A stretch of 64,000 bases of DNA. Source: RI-153 sp963721725 (GTDB taxonomy: Bacteria > Chloroflexota > Anaerolineae > Caldilineales > Caldilineaceae). Position numbers and translations under genes: made by a program. Below the pieces are notes generated by a model, which was given only the letters and a program-made list of their open reading frames with translations, had not been told where the DNA came from and made no database searches. This document shows, in pieces, positions 28,336 to 38,117 of the stretch; position 1 is the stretch's first letter, and each line of letters starts with the position of its first letter. Location: NCBI GenBank assembly GCA_963721725.1, contig CAVRLX010000019.1:124001-188000 (forward strand), read 5' to 3'.

Positions 28336-29205
28336 ATGAAACTTGTCACCTTTGTCCACAACGGCCAGACCCGTATCGGCGCGCTGCAAGCCGACGACAC
28401 CATCCTTGATCTTAATCGCGCCGATAGCAGCCTCCCCAGCGAGATGGTGGCCTTTTTGGCCGGGGGCGCGGATACCCTGGCCCTGGCCCAAAAAACGGTA
28501 GCGGCTGCCCCCTCCGCGGCGGTGCTGGCCCGCTCTGCTGTGACGCTGAAAGCGCCACTTCCGCGCCCCGGCAAGATCCTCTGCATCGGCCTCAACTACC
28601 GCGACCACGCCGCCGAATCCAACCAGCCCATCCCCGACCACCCCACGGTCTTTGCCAAGTATAACAACACGGTCATCGGCCCCGGCGAAGCGATTGTGCT
28701 GCCCACGGTGACGGAGAAGGTGGATTACGAAGCTGAGTTTGCCTTTGTGATCGGGCGCACGGCGCGCAACGTTCGGGCCGAAGATGCCCTGGACTATGTG
28801 GCGGGCTATCTGCCTTTTAATGATGTCAGCGCGCGTGATTATCAAATGCGTACCAGCCAGTGGACCGTGGGCAAGACCTTCGACACCTTTGGCCCCATGG
28901 GACCGTACCTAGTTACCGCCGACGAGATCGCCGATCCCCACGATCTGGATATTCAACTCACCATTAACGGCGAAGTGCTGCAATCGTCCAACACGCGCAA
29001 CCTGATCTTTTCGATCAACGATCTCATCGCCGACCTCACCTCGTTTATGACGCTGGAGCCGGGAGACCTGATCTCCACGGGCACGCCCAGCGGCGTGGGA
29101 TCGGCGCGCAATCCCAAACGCTGGCTGCGCGCCGGCGATGTCGTGCGTATCGAAATTGCCGGGCTGGGCGCGTTGGAAAACCCGGTCGTCGCCGAGGGAG
29201 ACTAA
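28336..29205 (+). CDS. Fumarylacetoacetase-family hydrolase (2-keto-3-deoxy acid type)
   Basis: 289 residues. N-terminal MKLVTFVHNGQTRIGALQ; the catalytic domain begins PGKILCIGLNYRDHAAE, with metal ligands in YEAEFAFVIG (E-x-E) and NDVSARDYQ (D). C-terminal DLISTGTPSGVG is the family hallmark. Members cleave C-C bonds of acylpyruvates or 2,4-diketo-3-deoxy sugar acids, or act as isomerases. Beside an enolase-type dehydratase and an SDR this matches the non-phosphorylative L-fuconate/L-rhamnonate route, where the hydrolase makes pyruvate plus lactate. That assignment is inference. Confidence 0.88.
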   Translation: MKLVTFVHNGQTRIGALQADDTILDLNRADSSLPSEMVAFLAGGADTLALAQKTVAAAPSAAVLARSAVTLKAPLPRPGKILCIGLNYRDHAAESNQPIPDHPTVFAKYNNTVIGPGEAIVLPTVTEKVDYEAEFAFVIGRTARNVRAEDALDYVAGYLPFNDVSARDYQMRTSQWTVGKTFDTFGPMGPYLVTADEIADPHDLDIQLTINGEVLQSSNTRNLIFSINDLIADLTSFMTLEPGDLISTGTPSGVGSARNPKRWLRAGDVVRIEIAGLGALENPVVAEGD

Positions 29206-29207
29206 CC

Positions 29208-30194
29208 ATGACACATCCCACTCTTAGCGACGAGGCCGCGCTTTCGCTCTATCGCGATCTGCTCACCATTCGCCGCACCGAAGAACAACTGGCGCGCTCG
29301 TATGCTGCCGGGCTGATCCACGGGGCGTGCCACACCTATGTGGGCGAAGAAGCTGTGGCCGTGGGCGTCTGTGCCCATTTGCGCCCCGACGATGCCGTTT
29401 TTAGCACGCACCGCGGCCACGGCCACGCCCTCGCCAAAGGCGTGCCGCCCCACGAACTCATTGCCGAACTCTATGGCCGCGCCACCGGCTGTTCGCACGG
29501 GCGCGGCGGCAGTATGCACCTTTTTTCGCCCGAAGTGGGCATGATGGGAACCAGCGGCATTGTTGGCCCCTGTATTTTGCAGGCCACTGGCGCCGGCTAT
29601 TCGTTTAAGCTGCTCAAAACAGACCGTGTGGGTGTGGCCTTTTTTGGCGATGGCGCGGTCAACAACGGCGCGTTTCATGAGGGCATCAACCTAGCCTCGA
29701 TCTGGGATCTGCCCGTGATCTTCGTCTGCGAAAACAACCTGTATGCCACCGAAGTGCCCTTCTCCTATTCCTCTGGCAACCCGGACGTGGGCAACCGCGG
29801 CCCCGCCTATGGCCTGCCTAGTGTCATCGTGGATGGCAACGATGTGCGCGCCGTCTACGCGGCGGCGGGCGAAGCCGTGGCCCGCGCCCGATCCGGCGGC
29901 GGACCCACGCTGATTGAGTGTAAAACCTATCGCACGCGTGCCCACTCGGAGGGCATGCGCGATGGCGGCTATCGCAGCCAAGAAGAGATTAACGCCTGGA
30001 AGTCCCGCGACCCGGTCACGATGCACCGCCAGTGGATGTTGGATGAAGAAGTGGCGGGCGAAGAGCAAGTGATTGCCGTTGAAACTGAGGTGCAGTCGAT
30101 GGTGGAGGCGGCAGCGGAATTCGCCAAGAATAGCCCCTGGCCCGACGGCAGCACTGCCACCGATCACGTTTTTAGCGAGGTGCATCATGCGTGA
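29208..30194 (+). CDS. 2-oxoacid/acetoin dehydrogenase E1 alpha subunit
   Basis: 328 residues, starting two bases after the upstream stop. Thiamine diphosphate motif GDGAVNNGAFHEGINLAS then LPVIFVCENN. HRGHGHALAKG and GRGGSMHLFSPE are typical of the AcoA/PDH alpha group. THRGHG His contacts the cofactor. It pairs with the beta subunit encoded downstream with an 8-base overlap. Whether the substrate is pyruvate, acetoin or a branched-chain oxoacid cannot be told from this sequence. Confidence 0.92.
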   Translation: MTHPTLSDEAALSLYRDLLTIRRTEEQLARSYAAGLIHGACHTYVGEEAVAVGVCAHLRPDDAVFSTHRGHGHALAKGVPPHELIAELYGRATGCSHGRGGSMHLFSPEVGMMGTSGIVGPCILQATGAGYSFKLLKTDRVGVAFFGDGAVNNGAFHEGINLASIWDLPVIFVCENNLYATEVPFSYSSGNPDVGNRGPAYGLPSVIVDGNDVRAVYAAAGEAVARARSGGGPTLIECKTYRTRAHSEGMRDGGYRSQEEINAWKSRDPVTMHRQWMLDEEVAGEEQVIAVETEVQSMVEAAAEFAKNSPWPDGSTATDHVFSEVHHA

Positions 30195-31164
30195 AATTAC
30201 ATTTATGGAGGCCACGCGTGAGGTGTTGGCGGCGGCCATGGAGGCAGACCCTACAATCTTTGTGGTGGGCGAGGGGATTGGGGTGCGCGGCGGCAACTTC
30301 GCCACAACGTTGGGCCTCTACGAGCGCTTTGGCCCAGAACGGCTGCGCGACACGCCGATTAGCGAGCGTGGCTTTGTGGGCATGTGTTGTGGCGCGGCCA
30401 TGACCGGCACGCGCCCCGTTGTTGATTTTATGTTCCTCGACTTTATTTTGGATGCCATGGGCGAACTTTTTAACCAGATCGCCAAGATCCAATACATGAG
30501 CAGCGGGCGGCTCAAAATGCCGATTCTGCTGCGCGGCTGCATCGGCATCGGCCACGCCGCCGCCACCCACCATTCAGGCAGCTATTACCCGATTTTCGCG
30601 CACATTCCCGGCTTCCGCGTCGTTGTGCCATCCAACGCCTATGACGCCAAAGGGCTATTTGCCACGGCCATCCGCAGCGATGACCCTGTGCTTTTCTTGG
30701 AGCACAAGTCGCTTATCTTCAACAAAGGGCCGGTCCCCGAAGAAGATTATGAAATCCCCTTCGGTCAAGCGCGGATTGCCCGCGAGGGCACAGATTGCAC
30801 CGTCGTCGCCATTGGCTCTATGGTGGACAAGACGCTGAGCGCCTGTGCCGAACTGGCCGCCGAGGGCGTCTCGGTGGAAGTGGTCGATCCGCGCACAATT
30901 GCCCCGCTGGATATGGATACGATTTTAGCTTCGGTCCACAAGACGGGGCGTCTGTTGGTGGTGGACGAGACCTTCCAGCCCTGTGGTATCGGCGCAGAAA
31001 TCGCAGCGCAGGTAGTGGACCGCGGCTTCGACGATCTGGATGCGCCCATTCGCCGCCTCAACGGCGCGCACGCACCCACGCCCTACAGCCCACCCCTGGA
31101 GTCGGCCATTGTGCCCAATCCCCAATCCATTGCCCAGGCTATCCGCGATCTGCTGGCGGAGTAG
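30187..31164 (+). CDS. 2-oxoacid/acetoin dehydrogenase E1 beta subunit
   Basis: 325 residues from ATG 30187, overlapping the alpha gene by 8 bases (translational coupling). MREITFMEATREVLAAAMEAD start, VVGEGIG, RDTPISERGFVGM, and FMFLDFILDAMGELFNQIAK are family features; VEVVDPRTIAPLD and LLVVDETFQPCGIGAEIA close the transketolase-type C-terminal domain. Forms an alpha2beta2 E1 with the preceding product. A 130-base gap with a heptamer hairpin separates it from E2. Confidence 0.92.
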   Translation: MREITFMEATREVLAAAMEADPTIFVVGEGIGVRGGNFATTLGLYERFGPERLRDTPISERGFVGMCCGAAMTGTRPVVDFMFLDFILDAMGELFNQIAKIQYMSSGRLKMPILLRGCIGIGHAAATHHSGSYYPIFAHIPGFRVVVPSNAYDAKGLFATAIRSDDPVLFLEHKSLIFNKGPVPEEDYEIPFGQARIAREGTDCTVVAIGSMVDKTLSACAELAAEGVSVEVVDPRTIAPLDMDTILASVHKTGRLLVVDETFQPCGIGAEIAAQVVDRGFDDLDAPIRRLNGAHAPTPYSPPLESAIVPNPQSIAQAIRDLLAE

Positions 31165-31206
31165 CAGAGGTGGTTTACGGCAATCGGGTTCTCTTGCTAG
31201 AAATTT

Positions 31207-31277
31207 GATGATGGACGATGGACGAAGATTGCGTAGCGTACCATGCCTTCGTCCACCGTCCACCGTCTATCGTCCAC
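31207..31277. repeat. Heptamer-unit inverted hairpin element
   Basis: GATGGACGATGGACGAAG (31210-31227) faces CTTCGTCCACCGTCCACC (31247-31264), with further CGTCTAT/CGTCCAC units to 31277. It ends a few bases before the E2 ribosome site GGAGGAG. Confidence 0.65.
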
Positions 31278-31294
31278 TACCGGAGGAGTAATCA

Positions 31295-32651
31295 ATGGCA
31301 ACTGAAATCGTGGTCCCCCGCCTGGGCTGGACCATGGAAGAGGGCATCTTTGGCGAATGGCTGAAGACGGACGGCGACAAAATCGCTATGGGCGATCTGC
31401 TTTTCACCATGGAGACCGACAAGGCTACCCAAGAGGTGGAATCGATGGAAGCGGGCATTCTGCGCATTGCGCCCGATGGCCCCAAGACCGGCGATGTGGT
31501 TCCTGTGGGCGCGGTCTTGGGCTATCTTGTGGCCGCGGGGGAAGCCGCGCCTTTCGCCGCGCCTGTGGTGGCTGCGCAACCCGTGGCGATATCTGCGCCG
31601 CCCACCACGGCCACTGTGTCAGCGGTTGTGAATTCCCCGCGTGCCAACAACATGGCAATTAGCCCGCGCGCTCGCCGTGTGGCAAGCGAACTCAAGGTGG
31701 CGTGGGAAGCGCTCACCGGCAGCGGGCGCACAGGCCGGATCATCGAGCGCGATGTGCGCGCCGCGGCGACGCAACAGATGGCCCAGGCCGAGGTCAAAGT
31801 GACACCGGTGGCGCGCCGTCTGGCCGAAGAAGCCGGCGTCGATCTGGCAACAGTCACCCCGGCCAAGCCCGGCGCGCGTATCGGGCGCGAGGATGTGGAA
31901 GCTGCCATCGCCGCCCGCACACCCACCGCACCCGCTGAAGTTGCGCCCCTCGCCCCGCGCCTCTCGCCATCGGAACCCACCAGCCGCATCCGCCGCCTCA
32001 TCGCCCAGCGTATGAGTGAAAGCGCCCATACCACGGCCGCGGTCACCCTCACCACCGAGGCCGACGCCACCGAATTGGTGGCCCTGCGCGAGCAACTCAA
32101 AGCCACCTTTGGCCCGCGCGCGCTGCCTGTGCCAGTTATAACGATCTGCTGATCAAACTGACCGCAGTGGCATTGCAGGCCCATCCCCATCTCAACGCCA
32201 CCTGGGGCGAGAGCGAAATTCTCGTCCACGAAGCGGTGCATGTGGGGCTGGCCGTGGACACGGCAGAGGGGTTGCTGGTCCCCGTGGTGCGCGATGTCCA
32301 CACGAAGAGCGTGCGCCAGATTGCCGCCGATACGGTGTCGCTAATTGAAAAAGCACAGGCTCGCCGCCTAGGCGCGGACGATCTCACTGGCGGCACGTTC
32401 ACGATTACCAATCTGGGCATGTACGGCATCGACGCCTTCACGCCGATTATCAACCTGCCGCAGTGCGCCATCTTGGGTGTGGGCGCATTATCGCCAAACC
32501 CGCCGTGGTCAACGATGCCGTGGTGCCGCGCAAGATGATGACGCTGAGCCTCACCTTTGATCACCGCGTGGTGGATGGCGCACCGGCGGCGCGCTTCCTC
32601 AACACTATTCGCGAGTTTGTGGAAGCGCCCACGCTCTGGCTGGTGGGCTGA
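31295..32651 (+). CDS. 2-oxoacid dehydrogenase E2 (lipoyl acyltransferase) with two subunit-binding domains; two frameshifts
   Basis: About 452 residues. Lipoyl domain (1-80) with METDKATQEVES carrying the lipoyl Lys. Ala/Pro linker. Two peripheral-subunit-binding domains in tandem: SPRARRVASELKVAWEAL (from about residue 125) with GSGRTGRIIERDV, and TPVARRLAEEAGVDLATV with KPGARIGREDV. The acyltransferase domain is spread over three frames (joins near 32138 and 32490): LPQCAILGVG in the second, FDHRVVDGAPAARF with catalytic HxxxDG in the third. No E3 gene is nearby. Each break needs one base. Confidence 0.82.
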
Positions 32652-32793
32652 CCCTTGATGGAGAAAGTGGACTTTACCGTCTCCATAGCTTAAAGGCATG
32701 AGATTGGGTACGCACGCCAGCGTAACGGCTGTCGGGCAGGGGCATGATTAGGCCGCCCTGCCTGCTTTAACGTTTTGATGCGAAATAGCTTGA

Positions 32794-32840
32794 AAAGACC
32801 CACAGACTTGCGACAAATCGCAAGTCTGTGGGTCTTTATT
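32794..32840 (+). terminator. Intrinsic terminator of the rightward catabolic operon
   Basis: A perfect stem: GACCCACAGACTTGCG (with AAA before it) pairs across ACAAAT with CGCAAGTCTGTGGGTC, followed by TTTATTTT. It lies 140 bases past the E2 stop. The A-run on the left makes it usable in both directions. Confidence 0.85.
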
Positions 32841-32845
32841 TTGGC

Positions 32846-33218
32846 GTATTGACCTCTCAAAATGCTGTCATTCGTAGAAATGCGACTTAAGCCAAGAAGT
32901 GTTTCACCCCTTTTCATTTTCATGGGTCACACCGCTCTTAAGCTAGAAAGGAAAAATATACTGAATAGTAAGTATAGAGCGGTCATTAAAAGTTACGCTA
33001 TAACTTACTTGTACCAAAACTTTCGATGGAGAAAGATTGATTACAAAAATAGAGCTATTCCTAGTAGATGTAATTCACTAGGCTTCGATTTTTTTGCACC
33101 CATTCTGGCTTGGAAATCTCCTGACTCTATACTTACGCATTGCATATTCCCAAACTGAAAAGACATTTCTAATAAAATCTTCAAATAGAACCACCCAAGC
33201 TAACCAAAGGAGCTGCTG
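32846..33218. other. AT-rich non-coding region before the surface-protein island
   Basis: Clearly lower in G+C than its surroundings. A 98-codon frame at 32862 has no ribosome site or protein-like pattern. The stretch probably holds the promoter for the gene at 33219, whose GTG start follows GGAG; I see no firm -35/-10 pair. Confidence 0.4.
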
Positions 33219-35870
33219 GTGATAGGTAAACCCATCCTATTTAAGGCTGTGGTCGTTTTGGCATGGATTGTCGGATGGATCGCTGCCTTCGGATTCGTGT
33301 CTGGCACAGGAACTTTTGGCGCGTATCCTGTTGAGGCCAGCGCATCCTTTGCGAATGGTGTGGCCCAAGAAACTTCCGCACCCACCCAAGCACGGCTGGC
33401 AACCAGCGGCACCGAAATGCTTCAAACCTTTACCCTGCAAGCGGGTTGGAATACCCTCTATCTAGAGGTAGAACCGGTTAATACATCCCCGTTGATCAAC
33501 ATCGGCACAGCCGCAGCCCCAGTCATGATTCCAGAACGTTCTACCCTGGAGATGGTCTTTGCCGGGGTGGAAAGCCTGGAGAGTGTGTGGAGTTGGAACG
33601 TGCCCCAGAGCCGACGAGACTATATTGTGGACCCGGCGGAAGGACTGTGGGATGAACCGGGCTGGAAGCGCTACTTCCCCGCCACGGCCCAGGGCCGGGA
33701 CGGTGGCTCGCAAGAATTTTTGACCGATCTGCTCAGCCTGCACGCTAATAACGCCTATCTGGTCAAACTTGCCGACAATTTTGTCGGCAGCGTAACCGTG
33801 ACCGTCCAGGGGCAGCCGGTGGTGCGCAACCGCCGCTGGGTGCTGGGTTCCTACAATTTGACTGGCTTTCCGGTTCTGCCCGGCGCTTCGCCCACCGTTG
33901 CCACCTTTTTTGCCAATTCCCCGGTGAGCGAGGTTAACCGCTTGACCCCGGCTGGGGTGTGGATGCCTATGGCTAGCACCGAGACGTTGGCCTATGGAAA
34001 GGCATATTTGGTCTTTTATGACGATCCCGGCACCGATGGGGTGACGGATTACACCGCGCCGCTGGGCATTCTAGAGCCGTTGAGCGGCGGGCTAACCTTC
34101 ACGGCTGGGGCGGGGGGCAACCGAGCTTCCTTTACGATTCAAAATCTCTCGGCTGTCGCCACCTCGGTTGATCTTGCCTGGGTGGGCACAAGCAGTGACG
34201 GCGTGGCCCTGCGCCTAATCGAGCCAGCAGCCAACGCGACGCAGTTGAGTGAGGACACCGCCCGGATTTCCTTGACCGCGGGGCAGGCAGTTCCTCTACG
34301 CTTTACTGTCCTCTCCACAGAGCAGCGGACCAACGGGGCTGGCTTTTTGCAAGTGGCTGCCCCCGGTCTGGGCGTGCGCTGGCTGCTGCCCGTGACGGCC
34401 AAGAGCGGATCACGCGCCGGGCTTTGGATCGGCGAGGTGACGGTGAATGACGTCAGCGAAGGGCGGCTGGGTGGCACCAATGTAGACGATGGGCTGCTCA
34501 CCGTGGCCCTGCGCCAAGTCAACCAGTCGGGTATTTTGGGCGCGGTGACCTTGAAAGAGAATACGCTGAGCGCCAATGTCACCGCCACAGTTACCCTGGC
34601 CGTGCCCGCGCCAGCGGTGGTGAACACTGCTCACCCGGAAGCGGACAGCACCCCCTATCTCAGCGGCTACCTCTTTGTAGATCTAAACCAAAATGGGGAG
34701 CGGGATGGGAACGAGCCGGGGCTGCCCAACATTTCTGTGCTCTTGGATGGAAGCGCCACGGCTGTCACTGCGGCCGACGGTTTTTACCGTTTCCACCCTG
34801 TGGCCGCGGGCGCCCACGCCCTTTCCATCTCATCAGGCACGCCCTCTGGATTTACCAGCGATTTTAGCGTTACCACCCCCCTCGGGATCACCCGCGCCAA
34901 CCGCTGGCCCAAGTCATCTACCCTGGACGCCACAGGCGTCACCCAGGTCACATGGCGGACACAGGCTGGCACAGAAATAGCCGAAAGCGACTTTCCCCGT
35001 TATGACGTGGCGGACAATCGGGTCGAGCCAAGTTTGAATTTTGGCTTCGTCAGCGCCTATGACCTTTCCTTATGGACCAGCGGTGTAGGCGGCTGTGCCG
35101 ACCGCTTGGACCGGATCGGCGGTCCGTGGCAGGTGATTAATGGCGCGCTGACCACAGTGCTGGGCCGCGCCAGCCTCAACCCGTCTATCTCTGGCGCGGT
35201 AGAGAATGAGCTGCTCAGCGACTCCATTCACTATGTGCTTTTGGCCGAGCAAGTGGGGGGCGGCGGCGTGGTCGGCAAAGCGGTCGCCTGTGGAGAGATT
35301 GTGGTGGGCGCGCCTACGAGTTTTGCCAATGGGGCGGGTAGCGAATTTACCTTTCGCGTGATCCTGCGGGTGCATGAAGATGGTCGCACGCAGATTCTGC
35401 CCAGCTATGTGATCACCAACGGGCTGCGGATCAGCACGCCCAACTTCAGCATACGGAAGCCGGTTCAGGCCAGCGGGCGCTTCATCGGCGGCAACGGCTT
35501 GCTTGATTTTGGCCTCATCATCGACGCTCAAGATCCGCTCAACCCCTTCAAGCACAAGTATCACCCGGACCACGACAACCGGGATGCCAAGTTCAACCCC
35601 TACCCGGAAACTCTTAGTCCTTACCTGTGGGAGGCGTTCGCAGTGCGCCGTCGTCTCCTCTTCTCGCTGACCGATGACCCGCCAGGGGTGGAGGGCGCAG
35701 AGGCCCAAGCGCTGGCAATCAAAGTAGACTGGGGCGGCGCGGTCTGGGGCGGCCTCTACCAGGAAGTGATCCAGGGCGTCCACAAGAACCCAATTACGGT
35801 GAAGGGCTACTTTGTGATCCAGCACGCGTTGACGGAAGCACAGCTAACTGCTCAGCCGTATGACAGGTGA
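33219..35870 (+). CDS. Large secreted protein with a Cna-B/SdrD-like module
   Basis: 883 residues from GTG 33219 (GGAG upstream). N-terminal hydrophobic signal (about 9-30). Beta-rich body with FTLQAGWNTLYLEV, a Cna-B/SdrD-like module YLFVDLNQNGERDGNEPGLP then NISVLLDG near residue 490, and a conserved-looking C-terminus KHKYHPDHDNRDAKFNPYP with LLFSLTDDPPG. From memory, HPDHDN-type ends occur in large extracellular proteins of other phyla, next to giant partners; I could not check this. It is directly followed by the giant beta-helix gene, so the two are probably expressed together. It lacks the LP tail. Confidence 0.8.
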   Translation: MIGKPILFKAVVVLAWIVGWIAAFGFVSGTGTFGAYPVEASASFANGVAQETSAPTQARLATSGTEMLQTFTLQAGWNTLYLEVEPVNTSPLINIGTAAAPVMIPERSTLEMVFAGVESLESVWSWNVPQSRRDYIVDPAEGLWDEPGWKRYFPATAQGRDGGSQEFLTDLLSLHANNAYLVKLADNFVGSVTVTVQGQPVVRNRRWVLGSYNLTGFPVLPGASPTVATFFANSPVSEVNRLTPAGVWMPMASTETLAYGKAYLVFYDDPGTDGVTDYTAPLGILEPLSGGLTFTAGAGGNRASFTIQNLSAVATSVDLAWVGTSSDGVALRLIEPAANATQLSEDTARISLTAGQAVPLRFTVLSTEQRTNGAGFLQVAAPGLGVRWLLPVTAKSGSRAGLWIGEVTVNDVSEGRLGGTNVDDGLLTVALRQVNQSGILGAVTLKENTLSANVTATVTLAVPAPAVVNTAHPEADSTPYLSGYLFVDLNQNGERDGNEPGLPNISVLLDGSATAVTAADGFYRFHPVAAGAHALSISSGTPSGFTSDFSVTTPLGITRANRWPKSSTLDATGVTQVTWRTQAGTEIAESDFPRYDVADNRVEPSLNFGFVSAYDLSLWTSGVGGCADRLDRIGGPWQVINGALTTVLGRASLNPSISGAVENELLSDSIHYVLLAEQVGGGGVVGKAVACGEIVVGAPTSFANGAGSEFTFRVILRVHEDGRTQILPSYVITNGLRISTPNFSIRKPVQASGRFIGGNGLLDFGLIIDAQDPLNPFKHKYHPDHDNRDAKFNPYPETLSPYLWEAFAVRRRLLFSLTDDPPGVEGAEAQALAIKVDWGGAVWGGLYQEVIQGVHKNPITVKGYFVIQHALTEAQLTAQPYDR

Positions 35871-35951
35871 TACGTGATAGGTGATGCGTAACCATTGACC
35901 AGCCGGATTGAACACTACTTCTCAAAAAATTCTTCTTCAGAGGATTCGACC

Positions 35952-37334
35952 ATGATTCGAACGAAACCGTTGCGCCTGTCCCGTCTTTTGATCATCATTA
36001 CCCTGCTCGCCCTCTTTGGCACTGGGCAAGGGACGGCCCTGGGGACAGGAACGGGACAGGAGACGACGCCCGCAGTGCCCACCCAGCCAGCTCAGGATCG
36101 GTCCGAGCTGGCAGCGGAGCCACGTGCTGCCGATTCAACGATTCGGTACGTCAACTCTGAAACAGGCAATGACAGAGGAGAGTATAACTGTCGCCGTTCG
36201 GACAAGCCCTGTCGAACGATTGATTTTGTAATGCGCAGACACACCAATGCTGGTGACGTGATCTGGCTCTGGCCAGGAACCTATAACGAGAATGTCGTTG
36301 TTGATAAAAATCTGACGTTTGAGCGAAACACCGCTATCGCTGGCGCGGTCATCATCAATGGACAAAACACAGGTCGCGCATTCCAAGTCTATGATGGCGT
36401 TACCGTCAACCTGAGTGATGTAACGATCCAAAATGGAAATGCAGTCGGCGGACCTGGCGGCGGAATCTATGTGGGCGGTGGCTCTACTTTGAACTTGACA
36501 CGAGTTACTGTTCAAAACAACAGGGCCGGGACGGATGGGGGCGGCCTTTTCCTGGCCCCGAATGCCCGGGTCACCCTGTACAGCGGCGTGAGCGTAAACG
36601 GGAATTCCGCTACTAATATGGGCGGCGGCGTTTATGTCACCCCCGGTGCCACACTTCTCATGAGCAACGGCGTCACGGTCGACAACAATTCAGCAGGCAG
36701 CGACGGCGGCGGGATCTGGACGTCGACAAACGCTAGTCTGAATCTGATTGGCGGCACAACAGTGAACGGGAATTCCGCCGGGGGCAACGGCGGCGGGATC
36801 TGGATGAACAGTGGCGCCAGTCTAGGCATTAACAATGGTGTGACGATCAACGGCAACAGTGCAGCGAATGGAGGGGGCGTCTTTGTTGCGGCCAATAGCA
36901 ATGTGGCGGTGTCACCCGGTGCTGTCCTGAGCAACAATTCGGCACGGAGCAACGGCGGGGGAATTTGGGCAGGAACCAGCACAACTATCACCTTAAACGG
37001 CGCGGTTCGTGGCAATAGCGCCATTGGCCTCGGCGGCGGCATCTTTTTAGACAACAACGCCAATTTGTTGATGAATACTGGGAGCCGGGTTGGCGAAGCC
37101 AGCGCAGGCAACAGCGCAGTCAACGGCGGCGGCATCTTTGGGTCCTCTGGCGCGTCTGTCACCGTTCAGAACGGGGCGCAACTCCAATACAATACGGTTA
37201 CCGTGCATGGCGGTGGCATCTATGTGTCACCTAGTGCGTCGTTCACAGCTCAGAATGGGGCATTTGTTCAATACAACACAGCCGGTGCTGTTGGCGGCGG
37301 CATCTTCAGCACCGGCGGCACGGTCAACCTCTGA
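35952..37334 (+). CDS. Giant surface protein, N-terminal piece (signal plus 28-residue beta-helix repeats)
   Basis: Starts at ATG 35952 (MIRTKPLRLS, AGAGGA upstream). Signal peptide with LLIIITLLALFGTG. Then IRYVNSETGND and a PGTY-N turn, typical of right-handed beta-helix passengers. From about residue 170 it is built of 28-residue repeats with the core NSAxxxGGGI, for instance NGNSATNMGGGVYV, DNNSAGSDGGGIWT, NGNSAGGNGGGIWM. Frame breaks at 37330 (GTVNL then stop) but the same repeats continue in other frames to 49.8 kb, so this is piece one of a single gene. Confidence 0.8.
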   Translation: MIRTKPLRLSRLLIIITLLALFGTGQGTALGTGTGQETTPAVPTQPAQDRSELAAEPRAADSTIRYVNSETGNDRGEYNCRRSDKPCRTIDFVMRRHTNAGDVIWLWPGTYNENVVVDKNLTFERNTAIAGAVIINGQNTGRAFQVYDGVTVNLSDVTIQNGNAVGGPGGGIYVGGGSTLNLTRVTVQNNRAGTDGGGLFLAPNARVTLYSGVSVNGNSATNMGGGVYVTPGATLLMSNGVTVDNNSAGSDGGGIWTSTNASLNLIGGTTVNGNSAGGNGGGIWMNSGASLGINNGVTINGNSAANGGGVFVAANSNVAVSPGAVLSNNSARSNGGGIWAGTSTTITLNGAVRGNSAIGLGGGIFLDNNANLLMNTGSRVGEASAGNSAVNGGGIFGSSGASVTVQNGAQLQYNTVTVHGGGIYVSPSASFTAQNGAFVQYNTAGAVGGGIFSTGGTVNL

Positions 37335-38117
37335 ATGGCACCCTGACCGGGAACACCGCGTCCAACGGTGGCGGCATCTACAGCGAAGGTGGCACACTCA
37401 ATCTATACAGCACCACCCGGGTGACCAATAACACGGCCGGCGGGGATGGCGGTGGCATCTATGTAGACAAGCTCAATCTGGTCGTGAATGGACAAGTGAC
37501 GGGCAACAGCGCGGGGGCCTGCGGCGGCGGCGTCCGGGCCAAGTTTGGCGTTTTTACCCTGCTCTCTGGTTCATCGATTGGGGGCGCGGGGACGCTGGGC
37601 AACACGGCAACCCAGAATGGCGGCGGACTCTGTGTCACCGAAGGCACCCTGACCGTGGATAGCGGGGCACAGGTTGCGGGCAATCGGGCGACGAACAGCC
37701 ACGGCGGTGGTATTTGGATGGGTGATGAGCACGTCGTTGACCTTGAATAGCAGGCCATGTGAGCAGCAATAGGCGGGTCGCAATGGCGGGGGCATCTGGC
37801 TGGGCAACAACACAGCTTCACCCAGGCCTTTAAAGCGGCGTCGTCGTGAGCGATAATACGGCGGGCAGGCACGGCGGGGACATCCGACTTGGTGTCAGCG
37901 CCGACGCGGTGATCCAGGGAACGGTGCGCGAACAACACGGCCAGCAGTCGCGGCGGCGGGATTGACGCCGGGAATAATAGTACGGTGACCCTGACTTCCT
38001 CGGCCCGGATCGGGGAGAACGGCAGCCCCAACCGGGCTGACCTCCTATGGGGCGGGCATTTTCGTCAATGGGGGAAGCACCCTCACCATCCAAAACGGGG
38101 CGCGGATTCACTACAAC
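37335..38117 (+). pseudogene. Giant surface protein, heavily frameshifted repeat stretch
   Basis: From 37335 the repeat continues in a new frame (GNTASNGGGIYSEGG) to the stop at 37750. Between 37720 and 38117 fragments such as NGGGIWLGNNTA, SDNTAGRHGG, SRGGGIDAGNNST and FVNGGSTLTIQNGAR appear in alternating frames. I count at least six indels in about 400 bases. Either this is real decay or a badly resolved repeat. Confidence 0.7.

Noticed and set aside
32862..33158. A 98-codon frame in the AT-rich gap
   Set aside because: No ribosome site, no family pattern, and composition unlike neighbouring genes.
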